Positions 8,857-19,055 are shown, counted from the first letter of the stretch. The stretch is DNA of 64,000 nucleotides from Dechloromonas sp. (GCA_016790815.1 JAEUOG010000045.1:1-64000), one strand, 5' to 3'. Numbers and translations: made by a program. Notes: generated from the letters alone by a model not told the origin.

Positions 8857-9521
8857 GCAGTGAGTTCTTTCAGAGCCTTGTCGGCTGCAACCTGCTCCGC
8901 GATGCGGCGGCTAGAGCCATTGCCAATTGTTCGCAAGAAGGGTGATTCAATTTCGCAGGCTACCGAGAAGCGTTGCTCATGGGCTGCACCCGTGGCTTCC
9001 AGCAATTGATAGCGCGGCAACGGCTTCTTGCGCCCCTGCAACCACTCCTGGAGCCTGGTTTTTGCATCCTTCTGAAATTCGCCTGGCTTCAGGTTGGCAA
9101 GCAAGGGGGCATAGAGTTCGTCAATTACAGCCTGCGCGGTCAGAAAGCCACCATCGAGATAGATCGCGCCAAACAGGGCCTCAAGCGCATCGGCAAGAAT
9201 GGATGGACGCAGTGCCCCTCCGCTTTTCATCTCGCCCTCGCCGAGGCGAAGGGCATCACCAATCTTAAGACCAGCCGCGAGTTGGTACAGAGCTTCTTGG
9301 TTAACCAGATTCGCTCTCAGTCTGGAGAGATCACCTTCGGGTAGTTCTGGAAAACGATGGAACAAAGCGATCGCGATAGCACAGTCCAAAATGCCGTCGC
9401 CGAGAAACTCCAGTCGCTCGTTGTTCGGTGTACCAAAGCTTCTGTGGGTTAGCGCAGTCCGAAGTAGCGTTGGATCGGAAAACGAATAGCCAAGTTGACG
9501 GGCAACAGAGGATGCAGTCAT
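8853..9521 (-). CDS. rnc: ribonuclease III
   Basis: Double-strand-specific RNase that processes rRNA precursors and some mRNAs. The 222-residue protein contains the signature [13 protein letters not shown], the second acidic cluster [17 protein letters not shown], and a C-terminal double-stranded RNA-binding domain ([20 protein letters not shown]). Start ATG is 3 bases from the stop of the DUF4845 gene. It precedes era with overlapping start and stop. Confidence 0.98.
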   Translation of the reverse strand: MTASSVARQLGYSFSDPTLLRTALTHRSFGTPNNERLEFLGDGILDCAIAIALFHRFPELPEGDLSRLRANLVNQEALYQLAAGLKIGDALRLGEGEMKSGGALRPSILADALEALFGAIYLDGGFLTAQAVIDELYAPLLANLKPGEFQKDAKTRLQEWLQGRKKPLPRYQLLEATGAAHEQRFSVACEIESPFLRTIGNGSSRRIAEQVAADKALKELTA

Positions 9522-9524
9522 GCC

Positions 9525-9875
9525 TTATCCAGCGCTCGACCCCTTGTAGTCGATGAGAAGGCTCACGTTCCAGAAGAGGTGAATACGTTTCTCATAGGCA
9601 AACTCGATAACGATCCGGCCACCATCCTTGGAAATGTCGAGTTGGTTTGATTTGAAATCCAGCGCATCAACATCGGCGAACTTGTCAAATGACTTGCGAA
9701 TGTCTGCGACAGTCGAATCCGGGGCGGCTTTGGCGGCAGTCGCCTTGATATCCTTGAGTATTTTTTGATACTCAATGAATGTCGGAGCCACTTTCATGCC
9801 CAAAACGGAAACTAAGGAGAGAACCACACCCCAGAACAAAAGCCCGGACAGGGCGACGCCACGTTGATGTTTCAT
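9525..9875 (-). CDS. DUF4845 membrane-anchored protein
   Basis: A 116-residue protein of unknown function. It has one N-terminal membrane segment (about residues 9-29, GLLFWGVVLSLVSVLGM) and a roughly 85-residue soluble part. The family (DUF4845) is regularly found between lepB and rnc in Beta- and Gammaproteobacteria, as here. The location suggests a link to membrane protein biogenesis, but no biochemical role is established and I infer none from the sequence. Confidence 0.85.
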   Translation of the reverse strand: MKHQRGVALSGLLFWGVVLSLVSVLGMKVAPTFIEYQKILKDIKATAAKAAPDSTVADIRKSFDKFADVDALDFKSNQLDISKDGGRIVIEFAYEKRIHLFWNVSLLIDYKGSSAG

Positions 9876-9884
9876 GATATCCCC

Positions 9885-10673
9885 TTACTTGAACGAACCT
9901 ATCCGGCTGAAGTCGCTGAAGTTCAACCAGACAAAGAACGCCTTGCCGACAATATTTTCCTCGGGGACAAATCCCCAGGCACGGCTATCCCTGCTGTTGT
10001 CACGATTGTCGCCCATCATAAAATAGTGACCGGCAGGCACTTTGCAACTGACGCCAGCAGCATTGTATGTGCAATTTTCGCGATGCGGAAAGCGCGACGC
10101 GTCAGGGATAAAGGTGGGAGCATCCTTGTCGTTTAGTGCGCGATGCTCAAACTCCCCGATTTTCTCGATAAGCTGTTCAGAATAGTAAAGTCGCTCGGGA
10201 TGCAGATAGTCGCTGGTTTTCTGCGTTGGCACAGCCTTGCCATTGATGGTCAGGCGTTTGTTCTGATAGGTCACGGTGTCTCCCGGCACGCCAACGACAC
10301 GCTTGATATAGTCGAGAGACGGATCCTCAGGGTAGCGGAAAACCATGACATCGCCACGTTGTGGGGAGTTCATGTCTATGATTTTCTTGTTGATCACGGG
10401 AAGACGGACACCGTAGGTAAATTTATTGACCAGTATGAAGTCGCCTACCAGCAAGGTCGGAATCATCGAGCCAGACGGAATCTTGAACGGCTCGAAGAGG
10501 AAGGATCGCAGCACAAAAACGATCAGGATTACTGGAAAGAAGCTGGCCCCCCACTCCACCCAAAGCGGCTCCTTGGCATCCTTGGCGCGCAATTTTCGGA
10601 ACTTGAGCACGTCGACCGCATAAAGTGCGCCGGTGACGACCAGCAGCAAAAATAGAATTAGGGCAAAATTCAT
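9885..10673 (-). CDS. lepB: signal peptidase I
   Basis: Inner-membrane Ser/Lys protease that removes signal peptides from exported proteins. The 262-residue protein has two N-terminal membrane segments (about 2-21 and 42-58). The catalytic Ser69 sits in IPSGSMIPT, the general-base Lys124 in YIKRVVG, and the late motif GDNRDNSRDSR is present. It lies 8 bases after lepA in the standard lepA-lepB order, followed by DUF4845 and rnc. Confidence 0.97.
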   Translation of the reverse strand: MNFALILFLLLVVTGALYAVDVLKFRKLRAKDAKEPLWVEWGASFFPVILIVFVLRSFLFEPFKIPSGSMIPTLLVGDFILVNKFTYGVRLPVINKKIIDMNSPQRGDVMVFRYPEDPSLDYIKRVVGVPGDTVTYQNKRLTINGKAVPTQKTSDYLHPERLYYSEQLIEKIGEFEHRALNDKDAPTFIPDASRFPHRENCTYNAAGVSCKVPAGHYFMMGDNRDNSRDSRAWGFVPEENIVGKAFFVWLNFSDFSRIGSFK

Positions 10674-10681
10674 CGTATTTC

Positions 10682-12472
10682 TCAGTTATCGACGCGCAAT
10701 ACAGCCAAAAACGCTTCCTGGGGAATTTCGACGCTGCCGACCTGTTTCATACGCTTCTTACCAGCCTTTTGTTTTTCCAGCAGTTTTTTCTTGCGGGAGA
10801 TATCACCGCCATAACACTTGGCCAAGACGTCCTTGCGCATTGCCTTGACGTTCTCGCGTGAAATGATGTGCGAACCAATAGCTGCCTGGATGGCTACGTC
10901 GTACATCTGACGCGGAATCAATTCGCGCATCTTGCTCGCCAATTCGCGGCCGCGATATTGTGCATTTGCACGATGGACGATCAAGGACAGCGCATCAACC
11001 TTTTCGCTATTGATCAGAATGTCCAGTTTGACCACATCTGATGCACGGTATTCCTTGAAATCATAGTCCAGTGAGGCATATCCCTTCGAGCAGGACTTCA
11101 ATTTGTCGAAGAAATCCATGACGACCTCAGCCATGGGCATTTCATAGACCAGCTTTACCTGACGGCCGTGATAATGCATATCCACCTGATTGCCACGTTT
11201 CTGGTTACACAGCGTGATAACGTTACCCAGATAGTCCTGTGGCACGAAGATGGTGGCAGTGATGATCGGTTCACGCACTTCTTCCATCTTGGTAATTTCG
11301 GGCAACTTGGCCGGATTTTCCACTTCGATGACAGTACCGTCGCGCATGACCACCTGATATACAACCGTAGGTGCCGTGGTAATCAGGTCTTGATCAAACT
11401 CGCGCTCCAGGCGCTCCTGAACGATTTCCATGTGCAAGAGGCCGAGAAAACCACAGCGAAATCCAAAGCCAAGGGCTTGTGAGACTTCCGGTTCATATTG
11501 CAACGAGGCGTCGTTGAGCTTGAGTTTCTCGAGCGATTCGCGCAAAGAATCATATTGATTGGATTCGACCGGATACAAACCCGCAAAAACCTGGGGTTTG
11601 ATTTCCTTGAAACCCGGCAAGGGCTCTGCAGCCTTGTTATCCATCCTGGTAATGGTATCGCCGACCTTGGCTGCCTTGAGTTCCTTGATGCCTGAAATCA
11701 CGAACCCGACTTCACCGGCCCGCAGTGCCTCGCGCGACTCTGATTTTGGCGCAAAAACACCCACCTGCTCACACAGCTGCTGCGCGCCGGTAGCCATGAA
11801 CAGCAACTTGTCCTTCGGCCTCAAAACGCCATCAACAACGCGAACCAGCATCACAACGCCGACATAGTTATCAAACCAGGAGTCGATGATCAGCGCCTTG
11901 AGCGGCGCGTCAGGGTCGCCTTTGGGCGGAGGAATTCGCGCGACAACGGCCTCGAGAATATCCGCCACACCAAGGCCGGTCTTGGCTGATGCCAACACCG
12001 CCTCGGAAGCATCGATGCCGATGACATCTTCAATTTCCTGGCGGGCATTTTCCGGATCCGCCGATGGCAGGTCGATCTTGTTCAATACAGGCACCACTTC
12101 GACATCGAGCTCGAGCGCCGTATAGCAATTGGCAACTGTCTGGGCCTCAACGCCTTGTGAGGCATCGACCACCAGCAAGGCACCTTCGCAGGCCGAAAGA
12201 GAACGGGATACTTCGTAGGAGAAGTCGACGTGTCCCGGTGTATCGATCAGATTGAGGTTGTACACCTTGCCGTCGCGCGCCTTATAACTCAAAGCAGCAG
12301 TCTGTGCTTTGATGGTAATGCCGCGCTCGCGCTCGATATCCATCGAATCAAGCACCTGTGCTTCCATCTCGCGGTCAGAAAGACCGCCGCAGAGGTGAAT
12401 GATGCGGTCCGCCAAGGTCGATTTGCCGTGGTCGATGTGTGCGATGATCGAAAAGTTTCTAATGTGATCCAT
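10682..12472 (-). CDS. lepA: elongation factor 4 (LepA)
   Basis: Ribosome-associated translational GTPase implicated in initiation and back-translocation. The 596 residues show GTPase motifs [24 protein letters not shown] and NKIDLP. LepA-specific C-terminal sequence ([36 protein letters not shown]) follows in the expected place. The start codon is only 10 bases after the T-run of a terminator-like hairpin and has no clear Shine-Dalgarno sequence, which is unusual (see findings). Confidence 0.97.
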   Translation of the reverse strand: MDHIRNFSIIAHIDHGKSTLADRIIHLCGGLSDREMEAQVLDSMDIERERGITIKAQTAALSYKARDGKVYNLNLIDTPGHVDFSYEVSRSLSACEGALLVVDASQGVEAQTVANCYTALELDVEVVPVLNKIDLPSADPENARQEIEDVIGIDASEAVLASAKTGLGVADILEAVVARIPPPKGDPDAPLKALIIDSWFDNYVGVVMLVRVVDGVLRPKDKLLFMATGAQQLCEQVGVFAPKSESREALRAGEVGFVISGIKELKAAKVGDTITRMDNKAAEPLPGFKEIKPQVFAGLYPVESNQYDSLRESLEKLKLNDASLQYEPEVSQALGFGFRCGFLGLLHMEIVQERLEREFDQDLITTAPTVVYQVVMRDGTVIEVENPAKLPEITKMEEVREPIITATIFVPQDYLGNVITLCNQKRGNQVDMHYHGRQVKLVYEMPMAEVVMDFFDKLKSCSKGYASLDYDFKEYRASDVVKLDILINSEKVDALSLIVHRANAQYRGRELASKMRELIPRQMYDVAIQAAIGSHIISRENVKAMRKDVLAKCYGGDISRKKKLLEKQKAGKKRMKQVGSVEIPQEAFLAVLRVDN

Positions 12473-12482
12473 TGGTGCCAGT

Positions 12483-12507
12483 AAAAAAGGGCGCTGTCCG
12501 GCGCCCT
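12483..12507 (-). terminator. rho-independent terminator between the glutaredoxin gene and lepA
   Basis: On the minus strand AGGGCGC and GCGCCCT form a 7-bp stem around a 6-base loop, followed by TTTTTT. It separates the rpoE-rseC-mucD-grx operon from the lepA operon, yet ends only 10 bases before the lepA start. It may therefore act as an attenuator within the lepA leader. Confidence 0.75.
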
Positions 12508-12531
12508 TCCCTTTTCAGAAGACCCTGAATT

Positions 12532-12780
12532 TTAGCGGATTCCAGCCAAATATTCACGGGTTTTGGCTTCGTCCAGAAAGTAATGGCAAAGCTCGATTTC
12601 ACCATGGAGCAACACAGGTACCAACTCGTCAAACCTTGCCTCGAGCGAGGGGTCCGCGTCCACATCCAGAACAGTGACGGATGCTCCAAACTCTGCAGCC
12701 AGTGGTTTCAACGCGGCCTCCATGTCGTGGCAGAGGTGACAGTAGCCGCGACTCATCAGTGTCAACTCAATTGGTGCCAT
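12532..12780 (-). CDS. glutaredoxin-family protein (CHLC motif)
   Basis: A small thioredoxin-fold protein of 82 residues. It starts MAPIELTLMSRGYCHLC, placing a C14-x2-C17 redox pair right after the first beta strand. VLDVDADP and the cis-proline-like VPVLLHGE follow. This is the glutaredoxin/YbiN-like DUF836 family; substrate unknown. The start overlaps the mucD stop by 14 bases, so the two are probably co-translated. Association with the envelope-stress operon suggests a redox role there, which is inference. Confidence 0.8.
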   Translation of the reverse strand: MAPIELTLMSRGYCHLCHDMEAALKPLAAEFGASVTVLDVDADPSLEARFDELVPVLLHGEIELCHYFLDEAKTREYLAGIR

Positions 12781-14191
12781 TCAATCCCTTGATCGTAACG
12801 AAGGTCTGCATTTCACCGCGCCGGATCAGCAGGGTAACGTTGCTGCCCTTATCGAACTGGAACAGCAGCTTGTTGAACTGATCAACCGTCCTGACCTCGG
12901 TTGTAACGCCCTTGCTGATTAGCGCGATGATAATGTCGCCGGGGCGCAAGTCAGATCGTGCACCTGAGCCGCGCACATCCTCAATCAGCAAGCCAGAATT
13001 CATTTTTAGGTCACGCTTCTGTTCAGTCGTCAGCTCAGCAATCACCAGCCCAAGACGATTTACCGCCTGCTCCGAGGGTTTGCTATTTCGCGAAGGCTTT
13101 GCACTGGCAGCCTTGTCATCCGGAACCTCTCCGATGACCACGGAAATTTCCTGGGTGGAACCCTTGCGCCAGATCTGAACCGTCGAACGCGTTCCCGGGC
13201 GGGAAATGCCTACCATGCGAGGAAGGTCTGCCGAATTGGCGATCGTCTTTCCGTCAAACTTGAGAATTACATCGCCAGCCTCAATACCTGCTTTCTCAGC
13301 CGGACTCCCCTTTTCTACCGAGTTGACCACGGCGCCCATTGGCTTGGCCAGCCCAAGAGACTCGGCGAGATCCTTGGTGACTTCCTGGATGACGACGCCC
13401 AAACGACCGCGACTCACCTTGCCTGATGCGCGCAACTGGTTCTGTATCTCCATGGCCACATCTATGGGAATGGCGAAGGAAACACCCATGTAGCCGCCAC
13501 TTCGGCTGTAAATTTGTGAATTTATCCCAACCACTTCGCCACGCATGTTGAACAGCGGTCCCCCGGAGTTACCAGGGTTGATCGCGACATCGGTCTGAAT
13601 GAAAGGCACGTAGTTTTCTTGGGGTAGGGATCGTCCTTTGGCGGATACGATCCCTGCTGTTACAGAATTGTCGAACCCGAACGGTGACCCGATCGCGATA
13701 ACCCACTCACCGACCCTAAGCTGAGCAGGATCGCCCAGTTTGACCACCGGCAGGCCACTTGCATTGATCTTGAGTAGCGCAACGTCAGTGCGCTTGTCTG
13801 CACCAATGGTCTTTGCCTTGAACTCGCGCTTGTCGGTCAGACGCACCGTCACTTCGTCTGCACCATCGATCACGTGGGCATTGGTCAAAATATAGCCGTC
13901 AGCGCTGACAATGAATCCCGATCCGAGTGACTTGTTCTCGAAATCACGAGGCATGCTGCCGCCAGGGTTGCGCGGAACAAAGCGCTTGAAAAGCTCGAAC
14001 GCCGGGTCGCTCTCATCGAACGGGAACGGCATCATCTGGGAATGCCCTCGGATGACTTGCGTCGTACTGATATTGACAACAGCCAGCCCCTGCTTCTCTG
14101 CCAGGTCGGAAAAATCCGGCAGGCCACGAGTCTGGGCAAAAGCAAACGTACTGAGAAAACCAACGAGGAATAAAGCAATCAGGCGCTTCAT
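12767..14191 (-). CDS. mucD: periplasmic serine protease/chaperone, DegP/MucD type
   Basis: HtrA-family protease that degrades misfolded periplasmic proteins. With the ATG at 14191, the 474-residue protein has a signal peptide (residues 1-20, ending FAFAQ). The catalytic triad is His106 (NAHVIDG), Asp136 (RTDVALL) and Ser209 (GNSGGPLF), followed by two PDZ domains (about 270-350 and 385-465). An in-frame GTG at 14200 is too close to the AGGAGG to be favoured. It follows rpoE and rseC. Control by sigma-E is expected from the family but not proven here. Confidence 0.94.
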   Translation of the reverse strand: MKRLIALFLVGFLSTFAFAQTRGLPDFSDLAEKQGLAVVNISTTQVIRGHSQMMPFPFDESDPAFELFKRFVPRNPGGSMPRDFENKSLGSGFIVSADGYILTNAHVIDGADEVTVRLTDKREFKAKTIGADKRTDVALLKINASGLPVVKLGDPAQLRVGEWVIAIGSPFGFDNSVTAGIVSAKGRSLPQENYVPFIQTDVAINPGNSGGPLFNMRGEVVGINSQIYSRSGGYMGVSFAIPIDVAMEIQNQLRASGKVSRGRLGVVIQEVTKDLAESLGLAKPMGAVVNSVEKGSPAEKAGIEAGDVILKFDGKTIANSADLPRMVGISRPGTRSTVQIWRKGSTQEISVVIGEVPDDKAASAKPSRNSKPSEQAVNRLGLVIAELTTEQKRDLKMNSGLLIEDVRGSGARSDLRPGDIIIALISKGVTTEVRTVDQFNKLLFQFDKGSNVTLLIRRGEMQTFVTIKGLNGTN

Positions 14192-14215
14192 GGACGACAC
14201 GGCCTCCTAATTCTT

Positions 14216-14650
14216 TCAGGGACGGGAAATGATATAAGGGCTCTCGGCGAAATTTCCAGCCTTGCGACGCGAACGGGCAATGACATAGATAAATGCCGCG
14301 CCCAGACCGATTCCGCCCCCTATCATGGCGCTAAAATCTCCGCCGAAAACGGTGCCCAGTGCGGCCCCGGCAATTGTTGCGGTCAACGGTAGAACATACG
14401 CGAAATTCGCAGTGCGCCTCACGCTGCCTGCAGAGACACCGATAGTGACTCGATCGCCGACACTGGCACCAATCTCGTTTTCGACCCGATAGATTTTCGG
14501 GCCGCTACAGAACATTTGCGTGAGTTGCTGGCCGCCACAACCGCCTTTTTCATGGCAACGGCCACACCCCCCCTGCTCTACCTCGACGTTTGCAAACCTG
14601 CCATCGACGGCGCGGACAATCGCCCTGATGGTGGATAGTTCAGTGTTCAT
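14216..14650 (-). CDS. rseC: SoxR-reducing system protein RseC family
   Basis: A 144-residue inner-membrane protein. The cytoplasmic N-terminal part carries a cysteine cluster (C29-G-R-C32, C38, C48) and is followed by two membrane segments (about 82-97 and 103-123). RseC is a component of sigma-E operons and of SoxR reduction; its exact biochemistry is unclear. The ATG at 14650 is preferred over an upstream TTG because it lies 2 bases after the rpoE stop. The adjacency is notable because rseA and rseB, normally between these genes, are absent. Confidence 0.87.
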   Translation of the reverse strand: MNTELSTIRAIVRAVDGRFANVEVEQGGCGRCHEKGGCGGQQLTQMFCSGPKIYRVENEIGASVGDRVTIGVSAGSVRRTANFAYVLPLTATIAGAALGTVFGGDFSAMIGGGIGLGAAFIYVIARSRRKAGNFAESPYIISRP

Positions 14651-14652
14651 GG

Positions 14653-15252
14653 TTACCAACGCTTGTCAGCTGTGGTGTCCAGCAATGGGCGCAGTTTCCC
14701 GGCAACGGCCTCACGAGCACGAAAAATCCTGGATCGCACGGTACCGATCGGACAATCCATGATGCCAGCAATTTCCTCGTAAGACATTCCGTCAATTTCA
14801 CGCAGCACTATGGCCGTTCTCAATTCTTCAGGTAGAGCGTCCATGGCCGCGTTGATGGTTTGGCCGATCTGCTTGGTCAAAAGCAGACTCTCTGGAGTGT
14901 TGATATCGCGTAACTGAGAGGCGTCTTCGAAAGTTTCTGCCTCGTCGTTGTCGAATTCGGTTGTGGTCGGCGCCCTGCGGCCCTGTGAAACAAGGTAGTT
15001 TTTGGCCGTGTTTATACCAATCCGGTACAGCCAGGTATAGAACGCGCTGTCCCCCCGGAATGAGGGCAAGGCACGATACGCCTTGATGAAGGCTTCCTGG
15101 GAAACGTCCTCGACTTCGGCCGGATCACGAATGAAGCGAGAAAGCAAACGCCCCAGCTTGCGCTGGTATTTGCTTACCAACAGGTCGAAGGCGTGTTTGT
15201 CACCGCCTTGCGCCCGCTCGACCAGCACTTGATCGGCTTCGCGCTCACTCAT
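14653..15252 (-). CDS. rpoE: RNA polymerase sigma-E factor (ECF family)
   Basis: Extracytoplasmic-function sigma factor for envelope stress. The 199-residue product, starting at MSEREADQVL, shows region 2 (DVSQEAFIKAYRALPSF, TWLYRIGINTAKN) and region 4 (LPEELRTAIVLREIDGMSY, GTVRSRIFRARE), very close to the RpoE/AlgU group. The frame continues upstream to other possible starts, but this ATG fits the family. It is divergent from nadB across 170 bases; no clear GAACTT-type sigma-E promoter was found there by eye. No anti-sigma gene follows. Confidence 0.95.
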   Translation of the reverse strand: MSEREADQVLVERAQGGDKHAFDLLVSKYQRKLGRLLSRFIRDPAEVEDVSQEAFIKAYRALPSFRGDSAFYTWLYRIGINTAKNYLVSQGRRAPTTTEFDNDEAETFEDASQLRDINTPESLLLTKQIGQTINAAMDALPEELRTAIVLREIDGMSYEEIAGIMDCPIGTVRSRIFRAREAVAGKLRPLLDTTADKRW

Positions 15253-15422
15253 GGTTCTCGTTATCCCTGGGGTTTGATTGTTGCTATCTTTATATGGGAA
15301 GTATAGCGCAGCCATTTTCGCAGAGCCGAAAGGTATTTATCCCTAATTGTGACCGTCTGTAACCGGATGAATTGTTTTTCGCATGCTATATTTGCCGCAA
15401 AACAACTCCTACAGAGAACAGC

Positions 15423-17003
15423 GTGCAGAAATTCGACGTCCTAATTATTGGTAGTGGACTGGCGGGACAATCCGCGGCCTTGAGGCTGGCTTCACCCCGG
15501 TGCAGCGTTGTTCTGGTCAGCAAACGGAGCCTTGAGGATTCAGCCTCAGGCTGGGCCCAGGGTGGCATTGCTGCCGTTTTGGACAGCCGTGACTCGATAG
15601 AGGCACACATTCAGGACACACTGATTGCAGGTGCCTGGTTAAATGATGAAAAGGCGACGCGCTTTGTCGTCGAAAACGGCCGACATGCTATCGAGTGGCT
15701 TATCGAGCAAGGAGTCCCATTTACACAAGATGAGGCTGGCTATCACCTGACGCGCGAAGGTGGGCATAGCGCCCGTCGCGTCATTCACGTTGCCGATGCA
15801 ACCGGGCTGGCTGTCCAGAACATTCTGACCCAGAAAGTCCGCGTCAACCCGAATATCACAGTACTCGAAGACCATATAGCGATCGACCTCATTACCGGCG
15901 ACAAGCTTGGATCAGGAGAAAAGCGCTGCTTCGGAGCGTACGTTCTGAACAACCACGATGGCGAAGTCGTCACTATTGGTGCCGCCAATACCCTCCTGGC
16001 CACTGGAGGAGCCGGAAAGGTATATCTCTACACGACCAACCCGGACACATCTACCGGCGACGGCATCGCCATGGCCTACCGCGCCGGGTGCCGTGTCGCC
16101 AACATGGAGTTCATCCAGTTTCATCCGACCTGCCTTTACCACCCGCAAGCAAAATCTTTTCTGATTTCCGAGGCGGTACGTGGCGAAGGCGGACTTCTTC
16201 GCTTGCCGGACGGTACCCGCTTCATGCCCGAGCATGATGATCGTGCCGAACTGGCACCTCGTGACATCGTCGCCCGTGCCATCGACTTCGAAATGAAGAA
16301 GCGCGGTCTGGATTGTGTCTTTCTGGACATTTCACACAAGGGAGAGGAGTTCATACGCAATCATTTCCCCAACATTCATGCGCGCTGCTTGGAACTGGGA
16401 ATTGATATTGCACAGGAACCTATTCCAGTCGTTCCGGCCGCACACTATACGTGTGGCGGAATCATCAGTGACTTGCGTGGCAGAACCGATGTTGCCGGAC
16501 TTTATGTTGCAGGCGAGGCTTCCTGTACTGGCCTGCACGGCGCCAATCGGCTTGCCTCAAACTCGTTGCTTGAATGCCTTGTGTTTGCCGAGGCAGCCGT
16601 CAAGGATATTCAGGCGAGCAATGTCACGACAGTTCCTTACCTGCCGCAGTGGGACGAGAGTCGGGTTACCGATGCCGATGAAGAAGTGGTCATTTCTCAC
16701 AACTGGGACGAACTTCGGCGCTTCATGTGGGACTACGTTGGTATCGTTCGCACAACCAAGCGTCTGAGGCGCGCCAAGCACCGGATTGGCTTGTTGATGC
16801 GCGAAATTGAAGAGTTCTACGCCAATTTCCGGGTCAGTCATGACCTAATCGAATTACGGAATCTGGTCGTCACAGCTGATTTGATTGTTCGCTGCGCCAT
16901 GCAGCGCAAGGAAAGTCGCGGACTCCACTACTCACGTGATTATCCTGACGTTGCAAGCCAGACAAAAAATACTGTTCTCAGGCGTCGTCGCTCGGTTCGT
17001 TGA
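15423..17003 (+). CDS. nadB: L-aspartate oxidase
   Basis: FAD enzyme that oxidises L-aspartate to iminoaspartate, the first step of de novo NAD synthesis. Starting at the GTG at 15423 gives 526 residues beginning [20 protein letters not shown], with the FAD-binding GxGxxG at the N terminus; an AGAGAA lies about 7 bases upstream. Other signatures are [21 protein letters not shown], and the C-terminal [15 protein letters not shown]. NadB next to rpoE is a conserved Proteobacterial arrangement. The 3' end overlaps the convergent ygfX by 26 bases. Confidence 0.95.
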   Translation: MQKFDVLIIGSGLAGQSAALRLASPRCSVVLVSKRSLEDSASGWAQGGIAAVLDSRDSIEAHIQDTLIAGAWLNDEKATRFVVENGRHAIEWLIEQGVPFTQDEAGYHLTREGGHSARRVIHVADATGLAVQNILTQKVRVNPNITVLEDHIAIDLITGDKLGSGEKRCFGAYVLNNHDGEVVTIGAANTLLATGGAGKVYLYTTNPDTSTGDGIAMAYRAGCRVANMEFIQFHPTCLYHPQAKSFLISEAVRGEGGLLRLPDGTRFMPEHDDRAELAPRDIVARAIDFEMKKRGLDCVFLDISHKGEEFIRNHFPNIHARCLELGIDIAQEPIPVVPAAHYTCGGIISDLRGRTDVAGLYVAGEASCTGLHGANRLASNSLLECLVFAEAAVKDIQASNVTTVPYLPQWDESRVTDADEEVVISHNWDELRRFMWDYVGIVRTTKRLRRAKHRIGLLMREIEEFYANFRVSHDLIELRNLVVTADLIVRCAMQRKESRGLHYSRDYPDVASQTKNTVLRRRRSVR

Positions 17004-17415
17004 AGGTCGCCTGCCAACGCATGAAAATGCGCAGGCCCCTGAAATCAGCCCCTTTTAGGCTGTCGACCGTAGCTATCAACGTTGAGCGTCGTCCATCCTC
17101 GGTAGTTAGTCGGATGACGCTCAACCAAGGGTGAATAGTCGCCTTTGGCTCGGGCGAGGCTATCAGATAGTCTATCTCGCCAACGCGCAAGAGGAACACC
17201 TCACCATTCCGCTCTAACCGGATTGACTGAATCTCTGGTTTCAACGCCTGCCAGGCGTGTATGGTGACAATGACGAGAACAGCAGACAGGCAGATTTGCA
17301 TTGCCATTGAAGTCTGAAAGTTCACGATTGCTCCGCCTGCCAGAATGGCAGCCAGCACCAACATGGCATCCAGAAAGCGCGAACGGCGCAGTCCGATGAT
17401 TCTCGGAAACTGCAC
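16978..17415 (-). CDS. YgfX-like membrane protein
   Basis: A 145-residue protein with two closely spaced N-terminal membrane segments (about 14-32 and 36-55) and a soluble C-terminal part including [14 protein letters not shown] and LSVIRLTT. This layout matches the YgfX (CptA) family. E. coli YgfX is reported as a membrane-bound toxin affecting cytoskeletal proteins, paired with SdhE. No SdhE gene is next to it here. A GTG start is used, 23 bases after the fabF stop. The 3' end overlaps nadB. Confidence 0.7.
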   Translation of the reverse strand: MQFPRIIGLRRSRFLDAMLVLAAILAGGAIVNFQTSMAMQICLSAVLVIVTIHAWQALKPEIQSIRLERNGEVFLLRVGEIDYLIASPEPKATIHPWLSVIRLTTEDGRRSTLIATVDSLKGADFRGLRIFMRWQATFNEPSDDA

Positions 17416-17438
17416 CGTTCGTTTTCCAGCAAGCTGGT

Positions 17439-18674
17439 TTAGATACGCTTGAAAACCAGCGATCCGTTGGTTCCACCGAAGCCAAAGTTGTTCTTCAGGC
17501 CATACTCAATATTCATCGGCCGCGCTACATTGGCACAATAATCGAGATCGCACTCGGGATCCTGATTGAAAATATTGATGGTCGGTGGCGAAATTTGATT
17601 GTGAATGGCCAAAACCGTGAACAAGGACTCGATACCACCGGCTCCGCCCAGAAGATGGCCAGTCATTGACTTGGTCGAATTAACTACCAACTTGTAGGCG
17701 TGCTCACCGAAAGCAGCCTTGACAGCGTCTGACTCGTTCTTGTCGCCAAGGGGCGTCGACGTGCCGTGGGCATTAAGGTATTGAACTTCACCGGGTGAGA
17801 TGCCGGCGTTCTTAAGCGCGTTCACCATGGAACGGCGCGGGCCATCCATGTTCGGCGCGGTGATGTGATAAGCATCAGCACTCATCCCGTAACCGACCAG
17901 CTCGGCATAAATCTTGGCACCACGCGCCTTGGCGTGCTCGTACTCTTCCAGCACCATGACGCCAGCACCTTCACCGAGCACAAAACCGTCCCGATCCTTG
18001 TCCCATGGCCGGCTGGCCGTAGTTGGATCGTCGTTTCGGGTCGATAGCGCACGTGCAGCACAGAAGCCACCCATACCCAACGGGGATACGGTTGACTCAG
18101 CGCCGCCAGCAATCATCACGTCCGCGTCACCATATTCGATGATACGCGCCGCATCACCAATGGAGTGCGTACCGGTCGTGCAGGCAGAAACGAGCGCGAT
18201 GTTCGGTCCCTTGAAGCCAAACTCAATGGACAGGTTTCCCGAGATCATGTTAATGATGGAACCCGGCACGAAGAATGGCGAAACTTTGCGTACACCACCT
18301 GCGGCATATTCTTCCTTGGTCGCCTCTATCAGTGGCAAGCCACCGATACCGGAACCGATGGCAACGCCAACGCGTTCGAGATCTACGACATTTTCTTTGT
18401 CCAGACCTGCATCACGTACAGCCTGAATGCCAGCCGCAAGGCCAAAATGGATGAAGTCATCCATGCGGCGTGCGTCTTTGGCTGAAATATATTGAGTAAT
18501 GTCAAAGTTCCTGACCTCTCCGGCAATCTGGACCGGAAAGGTGCTGGTATCGAACTTGGTGACAGCGGCAATACCGGATTTGCCGGCAAGAACATTTTGC
18601 CAGGCTTCTTCAACGGTGTTTCCGACCGGGCTAACGATGCCCAGACCGGTAATTACGACTCTGCGACGTGCCAA
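17439..18674 (-). CDS. fabF: beta-ketoacyl-ACP synthase II
   Basis: FabF elongates acyl-ACP with malonyl-ACP in type II fatty-acid synthesis. The 411-residue protein contains the active-site Cys in SACTTGTHS and the two catalytic histidines in [12 protein letters not shown] and [13 protein letters not shown]. The best start is a TTG at 18674 ([12 protein letters not shown]) because GGAG sits 6 bases upstream and the family begins there. The longer frame would add nine residues of non-family sequence. A strong hairpin separates it from acpP. Confidence 0.95.
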   Translation of the reverse strand: MARRRVVITGLGIVSPVGNTVEEAWQNVLAGKSGIAAVTKFDTSTFPVQIAGEVRNFDITQYISAKDARRMDDFIHFGLAAGIQAVRDAGLDKENVVDLERVGVAIGSGIGGLPLIEATKEEYAAGGVRKVSPFFVPGSIINMISGNLSIEFGFKGPNIALVSACTTGTHSIGDAARIIEYGDADVMIAGGAESTVSPLGMGGFCAARALSTRNDDPTTASRPWDKDRDGFVLGEGAGVMVLEEYEHAKARGAKIYAELVGYGMSADAYHITAPNMDGPRRSMVNALKNAGISPGEVQYLNAHGTSTPLGDKNESDAVKAAFGEHAYKLVVNSTKSMTGHLLGGAGGIESLFTVLAIHNQISPPTINIFNQDPECDLDYCANVARPMNIEYGLKNNFGFGGTNGSLVFKRI

Positions 18675-18697
18675 GGTGCACTCCGAAAGCAAATGTA

Positions 18698-18726
18698 GCA
18701 AGGCCGGCCATGGGGGCCGGCCTTGC
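18698..18726 (-). terminator. strong stem-loop between acpP and fabF
   Basis: A 12-bp perfect stem (GCAAGGCCGGCC / GGCCGGCCTTGC, 5-base loop) lies between the acpP stop and the fabF start. The T-run after it on the minus strand is poor. It could partly stop transcription or protect the 3' end of acpP mRNA, so that ACP is made in excess over FabF. Confidence 0.6.
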
Positions 18727-18745
18727 CTAAGTCAACGAGAACAAA

Positions 18746-18982
18746 TTACTTCTTGTTGGCGAGGATGAAATCGACAGCCTGCTGGACCGTGGTGATCTTT
18801 TCAGCCTGGTCATCAGGGATCTCGCACTCGAACTCTTCTTCGAGGGCCATAACCAGTTCAACGGTATCCAGGGAATCCGCGCCCAGATCATCCACAAAGG
18901 AGGACTCGTTCTTGATGTCCGCTTCGTTCACGCCCAGTTGTTCGGCGACGATCTTCTTGACGCGCTCTACGATGTTATCCAT
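18746..18982 (-). CDS. acpP: acyl carrier protein
   Basis: The carrier of growing acyl chains in fatty-acid synthesis. It is 78 residues long and acidic, with the phosphopantetheine attachment Ser37 in [19 protein letters not shown] near-perfect AAGGAG stands 8 bases before the ATG, suiting a very abundant protein. A CCCCTGAGGGG inverted repeat lies just upstream. AcpS, which modifies it, is encoded at 6121-6498. Confidence 0.98.
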   Translation of the reverse strand: MDNIVERVKKIVAEQLGVNEADIKNESSFVDDLGADSLDTVELVMALEEEFECEIPDDQAEKITTVQQAVDFILANKK

Positions 18983-19055
18983 TCGAAAAACTCCTTCCCC
19001 TCAGGGGTACGAAAAAAAACGTTACTAGTCTACCAAAAGCCGAGGCTTCGGGAAA

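Noticed and set aside
16978-17003. 26-base overlap of nadB and ygfX as a frameshift sign
   Set aside because: Both C termini fit their families, so this is a normal convergent overlap in a compact genome.
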